Shown: positions 15,897-24,530, numbered from the stretch's first letter. The stretch: DNA of 24,551 bases from Pseudomonadota bacterium (GCA_900299205.1 OMIW01000077.1:1-24551), one strand, 5' to 3'. A program made the numbers and translations. The notes: a model not told the origin generated them from the sequence alone.

Positions 15897-17108
15897 ATGA
15901 GCACGATTTTCCGGCCCTATACCCCGACCTCCCAGCGGTCGGACAGAAGTGCTCGGGATCGCCTTCGGCATCGCCAGAAGATTAAGGACTCGATACGGGA
16001 CAATATCGGCGACATTCTTGCCGAGGAATCGATCATCGGTCGTGATCGAGATAAGGTGATAAAGGTACCGATCCGTTCTATCAAAGAGTTTCGGTTTATC
16101 TACGGTGATAATGCGCCGGGGGTAGCTCAGGGGAATGGAGAGCAACAGCCGGGCGATGTCGTGCAAAGCTCACCAGAGCAGGGGCAAGGGCAGGGTGAAG
16201 GAGGAAATCAGCCGGGAGTCGACGCATTTGAAACTGAGATAACGCTCGATGAGTTGATCGACATCATGTTCGAAGACCTTGAGCTCCCTGAACTTGAACG
16301 GAAGTCGCTCAAGCAGATTATCTCAGATGATGCCACCAAGCGAAAAGGAAGGCGACACGCGGGCATCCGGCCTCGGCTCGATAAGAAGATGACTGCCCGT
16401 AATCGTATTCGACGGAAGCTTGCGGTTGGTCGCGCACGCGAGGTTGACTTTGATGAAGAGGACAGGCGATTTCCTTTTCACAAAGATGATATGAGGTATT
16501 TCCATATTGTGCCTACCGAACGAGAGGAATCAAATGCAGTAGTGTTCTGTATTATGGACACCTCGGGCTCAATGGGTACGGTCAAGAAATACCTTGCACG
16601 GAGCTTTTATTTCCTCCTCTTTCAGTTTGTCCGACAAAAGTACCAAAATGTTGAGGTCGTTTTCATCGCCCATCATACCGAAGCAAAGGAGGTGACTGAG
16701 AACGAATTTTTCCATAAAGTCGAGTCGGGAGGAACCTACATATCCTCTGGTTATCGTAAAGCGCTCGATATCATCAACGACCGCTACCATCCGTCCTTAT
16801 GGAATATCTACGCATTCCATTGTTCAGATGGAGATAATTTCTACTCAGATAACGATAGAGCGGTCGCGGCGGCAAAGGAGCTGTGCTCAGTTTGCAACCT
16901 TTTCGGATATGGAGAGATAAAGCCAGCGGGGAGTGCCTACTACAGCGGGACGATGCTGGAGACTTTCGCGCAGGTGAAGTCGGAAAACTTTTGCACCGTC
17001 ACAATCGAGCGCAAGGAGGACCTCTGGCCTGCATTCCGATCGGTGTTGACCAAAGACAAGACCAGAGCGATCGGGGGGGAGACGACCGCGACGGCGGTAG
17101 GGTCGTAG
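15897..17108 (+). CDS. yeaH: DUF444 / YeaH-YhbH family protein with VWA-like domain
   Basis: The protein has 403 residues. The N-terminal part is basic and contains a Gln/Gly-rich low-complexity stretch (about 73-106). A von Willebrand A-like domain follows, with a MIDAS motif DTSGSMG at 221-227. The C-terminal half contains YAFHCSDGDNF, typical of the DUF444 family. It is the standard partner of PrkA and SpoVR; its molecular role is poorly known. The 3-base spacing from prkA shows tight co-expression. Confidence 0.95.
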   Translation: MSTIFRPYTPTSQRSDRSARDRLRHRQKIKDSIRDNIGDILAEESIIGRDRDKVIKVPIRSIKEFRFIYGDNAPGVAQGNGEQQPGDVVQSSPEQGQGQGEGGNQPGVDAFETEITLDELIDIMFEDLELPELERKSLKQIISDDATKRKGRRHAGIRPRLDKKMTARNRIRRKLAVGRAREVDFDEEDRRFPFHKDDMRYFHIVPTEREESNAVVFCIMDTSGSMGTVKKYLARSFYFLLFQFVRQKYQNVEVVFIAHHTEAKEVTENEFFHKVESGGTYISSGYRKALDIINDRYHPSLWNIYAFHCSDGDNFYSDNDRAVAAAKELCSVCNLFGYGEIKPAGSAYYSGTMLETFAQVKSENFCTVTIERKEDLWPAFRSVLTKDKTRAIGGETTATAVGS

Positions 17109-17139
17109 TGATGTCATTCCCCGTGGAGATGGAGCACCT

Positions 17140-18600
17140 ATGACCGATTATGATCTTGACGAGCTAAAAGCATGGGATGATCGGATTCTCGAATTCGTTC
17201 ACCGTTATGGGCTCAACTGCTATCCTCAGGAATTTGAGGTCTGCGATCATAATGACATGATCGGCTATATGGCCTACTCCGGTATGCCATCCCACTATCC
17301 TCATTGGTCATATGGAAAGGGCTATGAGCGGCAAAAGACCATGTACGAATATGGCGTGTCAGGACTGCCGTATGAGATGGTTATTAACTCTCATCCGTGT
17401 CTTGCCTATTTGATGCGGGATAATACGCTACTCCTCCAGATACTGACCATCGCTCATGTATATGGCCACAATGATTTTTTTGCGAATAATTTTACCTTTA
17501 AGTCAGGTCTCGATGCCCGCTATACGATAGAGCTGTTCAAGAACCATGCGAATCGGGTTAAGGGCTACATAGAAGATCCCTCAATTAACATCGACCTAGT
17601 TGAATCAGCGATTGACCACGCTCATGCGATATCGTGGAACTGCCAGCGTAATATGGCAATTAAAAAGCTTTCGCACGAAGAGCAGCTTCAGCGGCGAATT
17701 CAGGCGAGTCGGGGTGCCGAGGATCCCTGGAGTGAGATTCATCCACCAAAGACCTTTCATCCCCCCGATCTCGACAAATTTCCCCTTGAGGCTGAGGAGG
17801 ATATCCTCCTTTTTATCGCGGACAACAATCCTTTTCTTCCCGAGTGGAAGCGCGATGTCATGCGGATTGTTGATCAGGAGGCCCGCTACTTCCTCCCGCA
17901 GATGGAGACTAAGATCATGAATGAGGGGTGGGCCAGTTATTGGCACCATAAGATCCTCAATGCTCTTGAGCTGGATCAGGGGCTTCACATGGAGTTTATG
18001 GTTCGTCATAACCAGGTGCTTCGCCCACATCCAGGGGGAATCAATCCATATCATCTCGGGTTTGTCTTATGGCACGACATTGAACGACGATGGAATGAAG
18101 GAGATACGGGGCGAGAGTTTACTGATGACAAGCCTCAGGTAGCCATTTCATCGCTCGATGAAAACGAAACACCAGGCCGCAAAAAGATATTTGAGGTACG
18201 GGAGACCGACCGCGATGCCTCGTTTCTTCGGCGGTTTCTCACCGTGGATGTGATGCGAGAATTGGAGCTTTTTCAACACGAGAAACGGGGGAAGGAGCGA
18301 ATTATCACCAAAGTTGCTGATGATGAGGGGTGGGAAGAGATTAAGGAAAATCTGATTAAGAGCACGGGCATGGGCTCGATCCCGGTCATCAAGATCGAGG
18401 ATGCTGATTTCGGAAAAAACAGAACGCTCTATTTAAAGCACGCGCACGACGGGCGTGACCTCCAGCTTGATTACGCCGAGCCGACGCTTAGACACATCAG
18501 AGCACTCTGGGAGCGGGAGGTGGTTCTTGAGACAGTCCTGAACGGGAAACGTTCGCTCCTGAAAATGGGGGAGTCTTCAATGAAGGTGGAGAAGTTGTAG
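17140..18600 (+). CDS. spoVR: SpoVR family protein (YcgB-like)
   Basis: The protein has 486 residues, close to the family norm. Conserved runs include the opening with YPQEFEVCDH, the HYPHWSYGKGYE segment (about 52-63), the IAHVYGHNDFF segment (about 107-117) and MNEGWASYWHHKIL in the middle, as in SpoVR/YcgB. The many His and Glu residues in these motifs suggest a metal site, but no activity is established for the family. The start is ATG 17140, with GGAG 5 bases upstream. It is the third gene of the prkA-yeaH-spoVR operon, which is linked in other bacteria to stationary-phase or stress survival and to sporulation or development. Confidence 0.95.
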   Translation: MTDYDLDELKAWDDRILEFVHRYGLNCYPQEFEVCDHNDMIGYMAYSGMPSHYPHWSYGKGYERQKTMYEYGVSGLPYEMVINSHPCLAYLMRDNTLLLQILTIAHVYGHNDFFANNFTFKSGLDARYTIELFKNHANRVKGYIEDPSINIDLVESAIDHAHAISWNCQRNMAIKKLSHEEQLQRRIQASRGAEDPWSEIHPPKTFHPPDLDKFPLEAEEDILLFIADNNPFLPEWKRDVMRIVDQEARYFLPQMETKIMNEGWASYWHHKILNALELDQGLHMEFMVRHNQVLRPHPGGINPYHLGFVLWHDIERRWNEGDTGREFTDDKPQVAISSLDENETPGRKKIFEVRETDRDASFLRRFLTVDVMRELELFQHEKRGKERIITKVADDEGWEEIKENLIKSTGMGSIPVIKIEDADFGKNRTLYLKHAHDGRDLQLDYAEPTLRHIRALWEREVVLETVLNGKRSLLKMGESSMKVEKL

Positions 18601-18660
18601 GGGTAGCAGACGAAAGCGGTGCGCTGGGAGCGAACGCTACGAGATAGAGGTTCTTCACAC

Positions 18661-18699
18661 AGCCGCCCTCGATGTAATAAAGGCGGCTTGAGAGTTTTT
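18661..18699 (+). terminator. Terminator after spoVR
   Basis: AGCCGCC (18661-18667) pairs perfectly with GGCGGCT (18682-18688) around a 14-base loop, followed after five bases by TTTTT at 18694-18698. It ends the prkA-yeaH-spoVR transcript 60 bases after the last stop. Confidence 0.75.
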
Positions 18700-18787
18700 C
18701 CGGATCAATGAAAAAATGCTACGGGGGATTCACTCCGATCCGAGGTTTTCGATACAAAACTCGCTCCAAGAATCGTGACATCACCCC

Positions 18788-18820
18788 CTGAGCGATATTC
18801 ACTGAGAGATATTTACTGAG
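18788..18820. repeat. Tandem 14-base repeats inside a C5/G5 hairpin
   Basis: CTGAGCGATATTCA (18788-18801) is followed directly by CTGAGAGATATTTA (18802-18815), 12 of 14 identical, and by a partial third CTGAG (18816-18820). Flanking CCCCC and GGGGG bring the ends together as a stem. It lies between two converging transcripts, so it may be a bidirectional transcript end or a binding-site array. No T-run follows. Confidence 0.5.
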
Positions 18821-18825
18821 GGGGC

Positions 18826-18847
18826 TAATCCAGAAAAATTTGGATTA
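18826..18847. terminator. Possible hairpin at the end of the DUF3352-like gene
   Basis: TAATCCA (18826-18832) and TGGATTA (18841-18847) are perfectly complementary around an 8-base A/T-rich loop. The right arm contains the stop codon of the minus-strand lipoprotein gene. TTTT follows on the plus strand only, so it may act as a weak terminator for transcription arriving from spoVR. Confidence 0.35.
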
Positions 18848-20818
18848 TTTTGAGGGTTTTGGAAGTTTCCGCCACACAACCTCAACGAATCCTTGATCAA
18901 ACTGAAGAGTCAAATACATATCCCCTAAATCTTCTATCGCATTAATGTGTTCCATCTCCAGGGGAGATTTTCCTTGACCAAATGCCGCGAGAGTCGCATA
19001 CAGTCCCCGGAGAATCTTTCCAATTTGGACTGCATTTGCGCGAGCAACGAGAGGAGCTTTCGACTCAGTCGTAAGCTGGAACGGTGCGACAGAAGCCGAA
19101 GCTGTGTTCGTTTTCTGCGCTGTTATCATCTTCGTTACCCCCGCCTCACTGCTCCCGATCAGAAGCGCATCTTTCGATTCGGCGAGAAACAATCCGATAC
19201 CGAAGGGACTGAGCACGTATGTTGTGTTGACACCGTCAATTGACTTGGTTTCCCACGTTCCCATCGGCATACCTGAATCCCGAATCATTGGGGTAAGCCC
19301 TACCTTGATGGCTTCACTCAGGGCGGCCGCGGAGGTCGATTCAATCACGATACCGAGATCTGGCAAATACGCACCTTCTGTCTGCTCGAACAAAGCCAAA
19401 GCAACAGACTGGATAGAGGTAAGCGCGGCGTACGGCGAATCCTTCGGCATTGGGAACATTTCAAGCGCCTTACCGACCGGTACATAGGCGCTGAGAAGGA
19501 GGGCGACATTCGCGGGTAGTACGCGCAACGCTCCAGGAATCTTTGATTCGTTGAGACTGTCGTATAGCGCGGCTGCATCTGGTCGCGATTTGTCAATCAA
19601 TGAGGTGGCCCGGAAGGTGAGTGCACCCGATTCATCGACGGACCCCCTGAAAACGATCGCCTGAGCCGGAATATCGCTAATCTGGGTTATGGCATCCTGT
19701 AATGAGGGAAGCTTTTCTGCTATCTCATCGGTGGTCGTTGCCGGTGTTCCGGTACCATCTTGGGACGCCGAGCATGCCTCATCAGAGCCCTCGCAGGAAC
19801 TGTCTTTCTTCGATGTCGTTTGACCAAGCAGCTTCTCAAGGGCATCGCGCTTGGACTCAAGCGCCTGCTTGAATTGACCGAGGTCAAAGTAAACGTGGAG
19901 AAAATCATTCTCTGATTGGGGCAACCGTCTGTTCACTTGGGTGACGGTCTGACTGCTTATCACCGGGGGAAGGGTCGTCACGTTCGGATTTAGACAGTGC
20001 GAAACTGCTTCAGAGCTCGAGCTCACTCCGAGGACGTTCTCGGAGGATGCCCCGATGAACACTGTAACCTTTGTGGTTTGAGCAGCGGAGGTATTCACTG
20101 ATGCTGTCGAGGATTGCTGAGAAGCGATTCCCCCCGAATTGTCCTCCTTTTCCTCAGCAGACTCTGGCACTTCTGCCGCAATCTCAGTGCTAATTGCATA
20201 GCCCTTGATTTGTCCAAAGGTATGTTCGGCGACTTCATAGTTACGGCCCCGAACGCCATCGATGAGAGTTTTTAGCTTATTCGCGAACTCTGGGCCGGTC
20301 GCACACACACCGCCATTGATTGGCTGCTCAGAGTTTCCGGCTGACGCAAAAATAACAACTTGCTGATAAGAAGGGGTTCCACTTGGCTCGCGGGGAAGAA
20401 AGCCCGCGCTCTCAAGAATTTCAACAAGGTCCCTTTGAACAACATCAATTGAGCGAGCGGACTGGGTAGTTGTGGCAGAGGCTCCTGATTTGGAGTCATC
20501 CTCCTTTTTTTCTGAACTCGTCGGCTTGTCTGCGGCTGATATGTACTTTCGAACTGTGTCTAGAGATTGGGAATATAAACGCTTACCACCCGCGCTTTCA
20601 CCGTCATATGAAACCAGCAGGAATGTTCCCTGCGGAGCACGAGAGAGAAAATTTGTCTGGGGTGTTGAAGCTGCATTTTGACCTGTTGCAGTCGTCGCTG
20701 CCTCATCTTTCTTCGAACATCCCGCGAGTACCACGAGAGCTGAGCAGAGCAGCCCGGCAGCAACAGGGGCAAAATGGATAAGAGGGCGCGGGAATGGACG
20801 ATTGGCAGGTGCGATCAT
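18845..20818 (-). CDS. Large lipoprotein resembling DUF3352 proteins
   Basis: The protein has 657 residues. A lipoprotein signal ends in LVVLAGC with the lipidated Cys at 34; the mature N-terminus (SKKDE) suits outer-membrane or periplasmic anchoring. Repeated sections of the kind APQGTFLLVSYDG and LPANVALLLSAY are reminiscent of the DUF3352 family of envelope proteins without known activity. They are separated by long Ser/Thr/Glu/Lys-rich low-complexity linkers near residues 100-125, 225-260 and 355-395. The start is ATG 20818, with AAGGA 8 bases upstream; the frame is open further upstream into the end of the GH57 gene but without a signal sequence there. It follows the GH57 gene by 50 bases and is probably co-transcribed. 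Confidence 0.8.
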   Translation of the reverse strand: MIAPANRPFPRPLIHFAPVAAGLLCSALVVLAGCSKKDEAATTATGQNAASTPQTNFLSRAPQGTFLLVSYDGESAGGKRLYSQSLDTVRKYISAADKPTSSEKKEDDSKSGASATTTQSARSIDVVQRDLVEILESAGFLPREPSGTPSYQQVVIFASAGNSEQPINGGVCATGPEFANKLKTLIDGVRGRNYEVAEHTFGQIKGYAISTEIAAEVPESAEEKEDNSGGIASQQSSTASVNTSAAQTTKVTVFIGASSENVLGVSSSSEAVSHCLNPNVTTLPPVISSQTVTQVNRRLPQSENDFLHVYFDLGQFKQALESKRDALEKLLGQTTSKKDSSCEGSDEACSASQDGTGTPATTTDEIAEKLPSLQDAITQISDIPAQAIVFRGSVDESGALTFRATSLIDKSRPDAAALYDSLNESKIPGALRVLPANVALLLSAYVPVGKALEMFPMPKDSPYAALTSIQSVALALFEQTEGAYLPDLGIVIESTSAAALSEAIKVGLTPMIRDSGMPMGTWETKSIDGVNTTYVLSPFGIGLFLAESKDALLIGSSEAGVTKMITAQKTNTASASVAPFQLTTESKAPLVARANAVQIGKILRGLYATLAAFGQGKSPLEMEHINAIEDLGDMYLTLQFDQGFVEVVWRKLPKPSK

Positions 20819-20868
20819 GGAGGAATCCTTGAGGGTATGGGGGCAGCGAGAACGGGATGAAAGAGAAA

Positions 20869-22332
20869 TCAGCCCGCAAATTCTAGCATCTTTTGGAGTC
20901 GAGAACAAAATTCAACGCCATAATCGACCCAAACTCCCTCACCCCAGTATCGGAAGCAGCTCGTTTGAGCGTTAAGGAGCAAGAAGAGGGCCTCGTTGTA
21001 ACGAGGATCCGATGTCGGCAGTTTCGGCTTCAAGACTCGTTCATAGAAAAGCGAACTCACTTTGTCCATCGGAAGAAGCAGCCTGTCGTAGTCTCGGACC
21101 CAAGAGATATTGCTGGTCCACGATCCCCCTTCCATATGGAAGGAATGGTCTGACTTTGTAAGTTCGGTTATCGTCGAGGCTAATTGATGCGCGTTGTTTT
21201 TGCCCGGGGTGAATCGGGTCCAAAGCTGTTTCTGCTTTGTCGGTTGGAGAATCGGAAAGTCACGTTCAGTAATCCCGATTGCAGCGAGGTGCTCGAGGTA
21301 CTCGGTACCGTTCATGAGAGGAGTGGATGCTCCGGTCGCAAGTTTGGCCACCTCGATAAATTTCGGGGGGAACTCGTGCATCATCACACCACCGTTCTCG
21401 CCGTCGGCGATCTGGCTAACGATTGGGGGAACCGATATGCCCTTGATGGTGGCGTGCGGTAACGATGAGGCTTCGAACCACGGCTGCATTTGAGCAACCA
21501 GCTTAGTGTCAGATCCCTGAGTCTTTATGAGGCAAATGATGCTGGCCTCATCCCCCTCGCTATTCCGACACACGAGCCGATGAGGGATGTGGGGGTGTCG
21601 AGGAGAATGTCCCGTTTCGGGTTCCTCAACAGTGTGCTCTTGGACGAGCACCCAGTGATATCCACAATCAACGAGAGTCTTTACAAATCCGTACGCGACA
21701 TCGGGATGATTTGGGAGCGCCATTTCGGGTGGTGAGAATCCCTTTACCCGGGCGACCGCTTCAGCGCCAAAGATGGCAGCGAAATGGTGTTGCCAGGCCT
21801 CGACGTGGAGCCGAAAATCCTGCACCGGAGTTGACGGTGCAACAGCGTGTCCCCAGGCGGTTCCTAGCCACTCGACACAAACGCGATAGCGGGGGTCCAC
21901 GGCGAGGAGGCGGAGCGACTCGATGACCTCAGTCGCGCCCATCGCCTCGAGACCGTAGAGGAGCGAGCCCGAATAATCGACCATGATGCGGGGGTCGTAC
22001 CCCTCGCCAACCAGGGTGGGGATGATGGTGCCCAGTCGTTTGTAGCAATCACGAAAGACTGTTGCGTTGTACCGATCCCCGTCTGAGCCGTGCTCGAGCA
22101 TAAATTGAAGATTGCTGATAATCGAGCCACCCGGGCCAGCCGGGATGTTTGGTTGGTGCATGTGAAGGGCACATGCGGCAACTGATCGAAGAGAGGTAAA
22201 CGCCGCCGGATCCCGAACGGGATAGAGTCGCTTGTCTGCAATGAGAGCTTGGGCTGCATTTAATTCACCCCCAAGACCGCAGAGGGGTGGAAGCGAGGAT
22301 GAGGGTGTCGACGGAGGTTGGATATCGGTCAT
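20869..22332 (-). CDS. Glycoside hydrolase family 57 protein
   Basis: The protein has 487 residues and no signal peptide, so cytoplasmic action on alpha-glucans such as glycogen is expected. GH57 conserved regions are seen: HMHQP at 57-61 (region I), VEWLGTAWGHAVAP around 153-166 (region II), GFSPPEM with the probable nucleophile E203 (region III), and ADGENGG with the probable acid/base D310 (region IV). The usual Trp of the region III motif is Ser here. The exact activity (amylase, branching enzyme or transferase) cannot be told. ATG 22332 has GGAG 7 bases upstream and is preferred to the reading frame start at 22380. It lies between the polyprenyl synthase and DUF3352-like genes, all on the same strand. 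Confidence 0.88.
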   Translation of the reverse strand: MTDIQPPSTPSSSLPPLCGLGGELNAAQALIADKRLYPVRDPAAFTSLRSVAACALHMHQPNIPAGPGGSIISNLQFMLEHGSDGDRYNATVFRDCYKRLGTIIPTLVGEGYDPRIMVDYSGSLLYGLEAMGATEVIESLRLLAVDPRYRVCVEWLGTAWGHAVAPSTPVQDFRLHVEAWQHHFAAIFGAEAVARVKGFSPPEMALPNHPDVAYGFVKTLVDCGYHWVLVQEHTVEEPETGHSPRHPHIPHRLVCRNSEGDEASIICLIKTQGSDTKLVAQMQPWFEASSLPHATIKGISVPPIVSQIADGENGGVMMHEFPPKFIEVAKLATGASTPLMNGTEYLEHLAAIGITERDFPILQPTKQKQLWTRFTPGKNNAHQLASTITELTKSDHSFHMEGGSWTSNISWVRDYDRLLLPMDKVSSLFYERVLKPKLPTSDPRYNEALFLLLNAQTSCFRYWGEGVWVDYGVEFCSRLQKMLEFAG

Positions 22333-22425
22333 GGGCGGACTCCGGGCGGAAAGGCAAAGGGGAAGCTGCAAAAATGACAACGACCCCCAGATCCTACCTC
22401 ACCGGGAGGGGGGAGAAAAGAGAAA

Positions 22426-22475
22426 TGGGAGGGACCAGATTCGAACCTGCAATCTCTCGATATGTGGATTTCAAA
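22426..22475 (-). pseudogene. tRNA 3'-half fragment, serine-like (UGA)
   Basis: Read on the minus strand, the segment begins at an anticodon-loop-like TTTGAAA (anticodon TGA with T33 and A37 in the right places). It continues with half an anticodon stem TCCAC and a short variable-arm hairpin ATC-GAGA-GAT, then the T-loop GGTTCGAATC and an acceptor-like CCCTCCCA. The bases 5' of the anticodon loop do not pair with TCCAC, no D-arm is present and no GGGAGGG partner lies at the right distance; that side is the end of the polyprenyl synthase gene. The T-stem also has a mismatch. It is therefore a remnant rather than a working tRNA. Such 3' tRNA fragments are typical attachment-site scars of integrated elements. 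Confidence 0.5.
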
Positions 22476-22482
22476 CGATCCT

Positions 22483-23487
22483 CTATTCCATACGTTCGAG
22501 GGTGTACCGCATCGTTGCCTTGATCGCTCCCAGCGCATCGAGGCATATCTCAATACCCTGTGATGATGCAGAGCCGACCGCTTCATGCAACGCTAGTTCG
22601 GCTGCCTCGACCTCTTGCCGTGCAAGAAGTCGAGCCATCCCTATTACAGAGCTTTCGGCGAGCTCGGCGAGAGCTTTTTGAACAAACTCCTCCTCATTCT
22701 CTACCGGCTCCTTCCGAAGTTTTGTGGCCAGAGGTGAGTTCGATTCGAGCCATAGAACATTTATAAGCGATGGTTTGCGCTCCCGAATATCGGTACCCGG
22801 TCGTTTGCCAAGCGTTTCCTCGGGGGATATTACATCAAGAATATCATCCAACATCTGGAAACCAACTCCGAGGTGTTCGCCGAAACGGGCCAAGGCTTCC
22901 AGGGAATCTCCCCGCAATCCACTCAAAAATCCGGCAGAACGAGCCCCCAATCGAAAGAGGGCTGCGGTCTTTTTCGCGGCGATTATCCGAGAGGTCGAGA
23001 GAGAATGAGTGTCGGCGTAGAGGGGGGTCTCAAGAATCTCCCCCTCAGTAAGGTTAATGCACGCCTCCTCGGTGGCATCGATGATAAAGGGATCCAGCCG
23101 CGCACAGAGGCTAAACGCGCGGGTGAGGAGGAAGTCGCCGGTGAGTAATGTGTCGTTGGTGCCGAACTCTGCGTAGGGCGAGGGGTGATGCCGACGGATA
23201 GGGGAGCGATCAATAATGTCGTCGTGAAGGAGAGTCGCCATATGAATGAGCTCTATCCCGGCAGCGACATCGACGAGGCTCTGGGTCGGCTCGCGTATCC
23301 CGAACCCTTTCGCCAACAACAAGGTTAGGGCGGGCCGTACCCGTTTTCCCCCAAGCCCGAAGAGGTAGGAAGCAATCTTCGCAAGTTGGGGCGCCTCGGT
23401 TGTGAATTTGGTAGCAATGAGCCCTTCGACTGATTGAAGGCCGGGGACGGCGCGGAATATCTCGGCGAGGGATGGCGTCTGGGTCAT
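22483..23487 (-). CDS. ispB: Long-chain polyprenyl diphosphate synthase
   Basis: Condenses isopentenyl diphosphate onto an allylic diphosphate to build the isoprenoid chain used for quinones or lipid carriers. Length is 334 residues, normal for the family. GGKRVRP lies at 46-52; the first Asp-rich motif is DDIID (89-93) and the second DDILD (214-218), with the KPS motif (RKPSLINVL) after it. Residues just before the first motif (MATLLH) lack the bulky aromatics that stop elongation early in farnesyl synthases, which points to a longer product. The symbol ispB is by likeness; exact chain length is unknown. The start ATG 23487 is 220 bases from tRNA-Glu. It is followed at its 3' end by the tRNA fragment. 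Confidence 0.9.
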   Translation of the reverse strand: MTQTPSLAEIFRAVPGLQSVEGLIATKFTTEAPQLAKIASYLFGLGGKRVRPALTLLLAKGFGIREPTQSLVDVAAGIELIHMATLLHDDIIDRSPIRRHHPSPYAEFGTNDTLLTGDFLLTRAFSLCARLDPFIIDATEEACINLTEGEILETPLYADTHSLSTSRIIAAKKTAALFRLGARSAGFLSGLRGDSLEALARFGEHLGVGFQMLDDILDVISPEETLGKRPGTDIRERKPSLINVLWLESNSPLATKLRKEPVENEEEFVQKALAELAESSVIGMARLLARQEVEAAELALHEAVGSASSQGIEICLDALGAIKATMRYTLERME

Positions 23488-23576
23488 GGGGATTCGTGGT
23501 GGTAACGGCTTTCGCTGCTCTCCGCATTGATGGAAAGTGCTGGAGACGGATCAAAGTGAATACGACAAATGATATC

Positions 23577-23610
23577 ACGGCAGCTACACCACTTCCACCG
23601 CGACTGCCGT
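23577..23610. other. 7-base inverted repeat upstream of the polyprenyl synthase gene
   Basis: ACGGCAG (23577-23583) and CTGCCGT (23604-23610) are perfectly complementary with a 20-base loop. There is no T-run on the minus strand, so it is not an obvious terminator for tRNA-Glu. It could be an operator-like site for the synthase or chance. Confidence 0.25.
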
Positions 23611-23707
23611 TGGAAAGGCCCGCTTGACCCTCGTTATTTTTGAGTAGGTTGAGAGGAAAAGGCCCACGAAGAGGGGCAGAGAGGTGTATTAGACCATTTG
23701 AAGAATG

Positions 23708-23782
23708 CGTCCCCGACGGGATTCGAACCCGTGTTACCTGCGTGAAAGGCGGGTGTCCTGGGCCAGGCTAGACGACAGGGAC
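23708..23782 (-). tRNA. tRNA-Glu (anticodon UUC)
   Basis: On the minus strand the 75-base sequence folds as a tRNA. The acceptor GTCCCTG pairs with CGGGGAC with one G-U, the anticodon loop is CTTTCAC, and the T-arm is ACGGG with loop TTCGAAT and CCCGT; the discriminator is G. The D-loop and the 3' part match bacterial tRNA-Glu closely. The anticodon stem reads CCCGC against GCAGG, with one C-A mismatch at the middle pair. The 3' CCA is not encoded (GCA follows the acceptor stem), so it must be added enzymatically. It stands alone between two protein genes on the same strand. Confidence 0.95.
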
Positions 23783-23936
23783 TCATTGATGGGACGTAGT
23801 GTGGATTATTATCGGGGTGAGGTCAAGGTTGTGAGATGGAATTTATCACGCGACCGAGCAAAAAGGTGCGTTAGAAAGGTGATTGCCTCACGGTGACCAC
23901 AGAGAGTTCTCTCTGCGTAGGCACCGCCGACAGTTC

Positions 23937-24530
23937 TTACTCTCCACGGTGCCGCTCAATCGCTTCGATAATAGCCTGGTCGAGGTTTGGTTCTTTTAAT
24001 CCATGTTCCTCCGAATAATCCCCGAGGACCGAACGGAGTTGATCAAGATATGGCCCCCCCTCTTTCACGGCTTGATTGTAGAGTTCAAACGCTGAGGGCC
24101 CACCCTCTTTGAGGAAGTCTGCGAAAAGGTCCAGCGCGTGAGGACTGCGTAATACCTGCATGAGTTCTCCTATCGAGATTGAGGGGAAGTCACTCGATTT
24201 GAGACCACGCAGTTTTTCTCGTGCCTGTTCAAACATCCTGCTTGAGGCGATACGCGTCTCTAGCTCCTTTTTGAAGTCGACCCCGATAAAATCGCCGAGG
24301 TATTTGAAGGCTGTATCCTTAGCAAATTGAGAGCCTTCGCCCCACCATTCGTCGTACCAAGGCTCATCACATTCGCCATCGATGGTTAGGAATGTAGGGT
24401 CGCAGAAAGCTGCATCATCGGCTTCATCGAAGCAGCCGGTCATAACTATCATGACGAAAATCACGCCGAGCCTTAGAGGCTGCGAAATAAGGGGTTTCGG
24501 ACGATGGCACCGCTCATTCGGCCCATACAT
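23937..24530 (-). CDS. Probable lipoprotein of unknown function
   Basis: The protein has 197 residues. A basic N-terminal stretch of about 20 residues precedes a hydrophobic core (LGVIFVMIVM) and a lipobox-like VMTGC with Cys at 33; the Met before TGC is an unusual but possible lipobox residue. The mature part is acidic and helical, with Cys 43 and Cys 54 in the AFCDPTF/GECDEPW region just after the anchor, and several Trp and Tyr (PWYDEWWGEG). No family is recognised. There is no other start codon that leaves a complete signal, so ATG 24530 is used, though no ribosome-binding site is visible. The first 19-20 codons and the start codon lie inside the right arm of the inverted repeat, so the N-terminus may have been captured from that repeat. 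Confidence 0.7.
   Translation of the reverse strand: MYGPNERCHRPKPLISQPLRLGVIFVMIVMTGCFDEADDAAFCDPTFLTIDGECDEPWYDEWWGEGSQFAKDTAFKYLGDFIGVDFKKELETRIASSRMFEQAREKLRGLKSSDFPSISIGELMQVLRSPHALDLFADFLKEGGPSAFELYNQAVKEGGPYLDQLRSVLGDYSEEHGLKEPNLDQAIIEAIERHRGE

Noticed and set aside
22420-22530. A complete tRNA gene on the minus strand
   Set aside because: The T-loop and anticodon-loop patterns are present, but there is no D-arm, the 5' side of the anticodon stem does not pair, and the acceptor partner is missing at tRNA distance. Only a 3' fragment can be supported.
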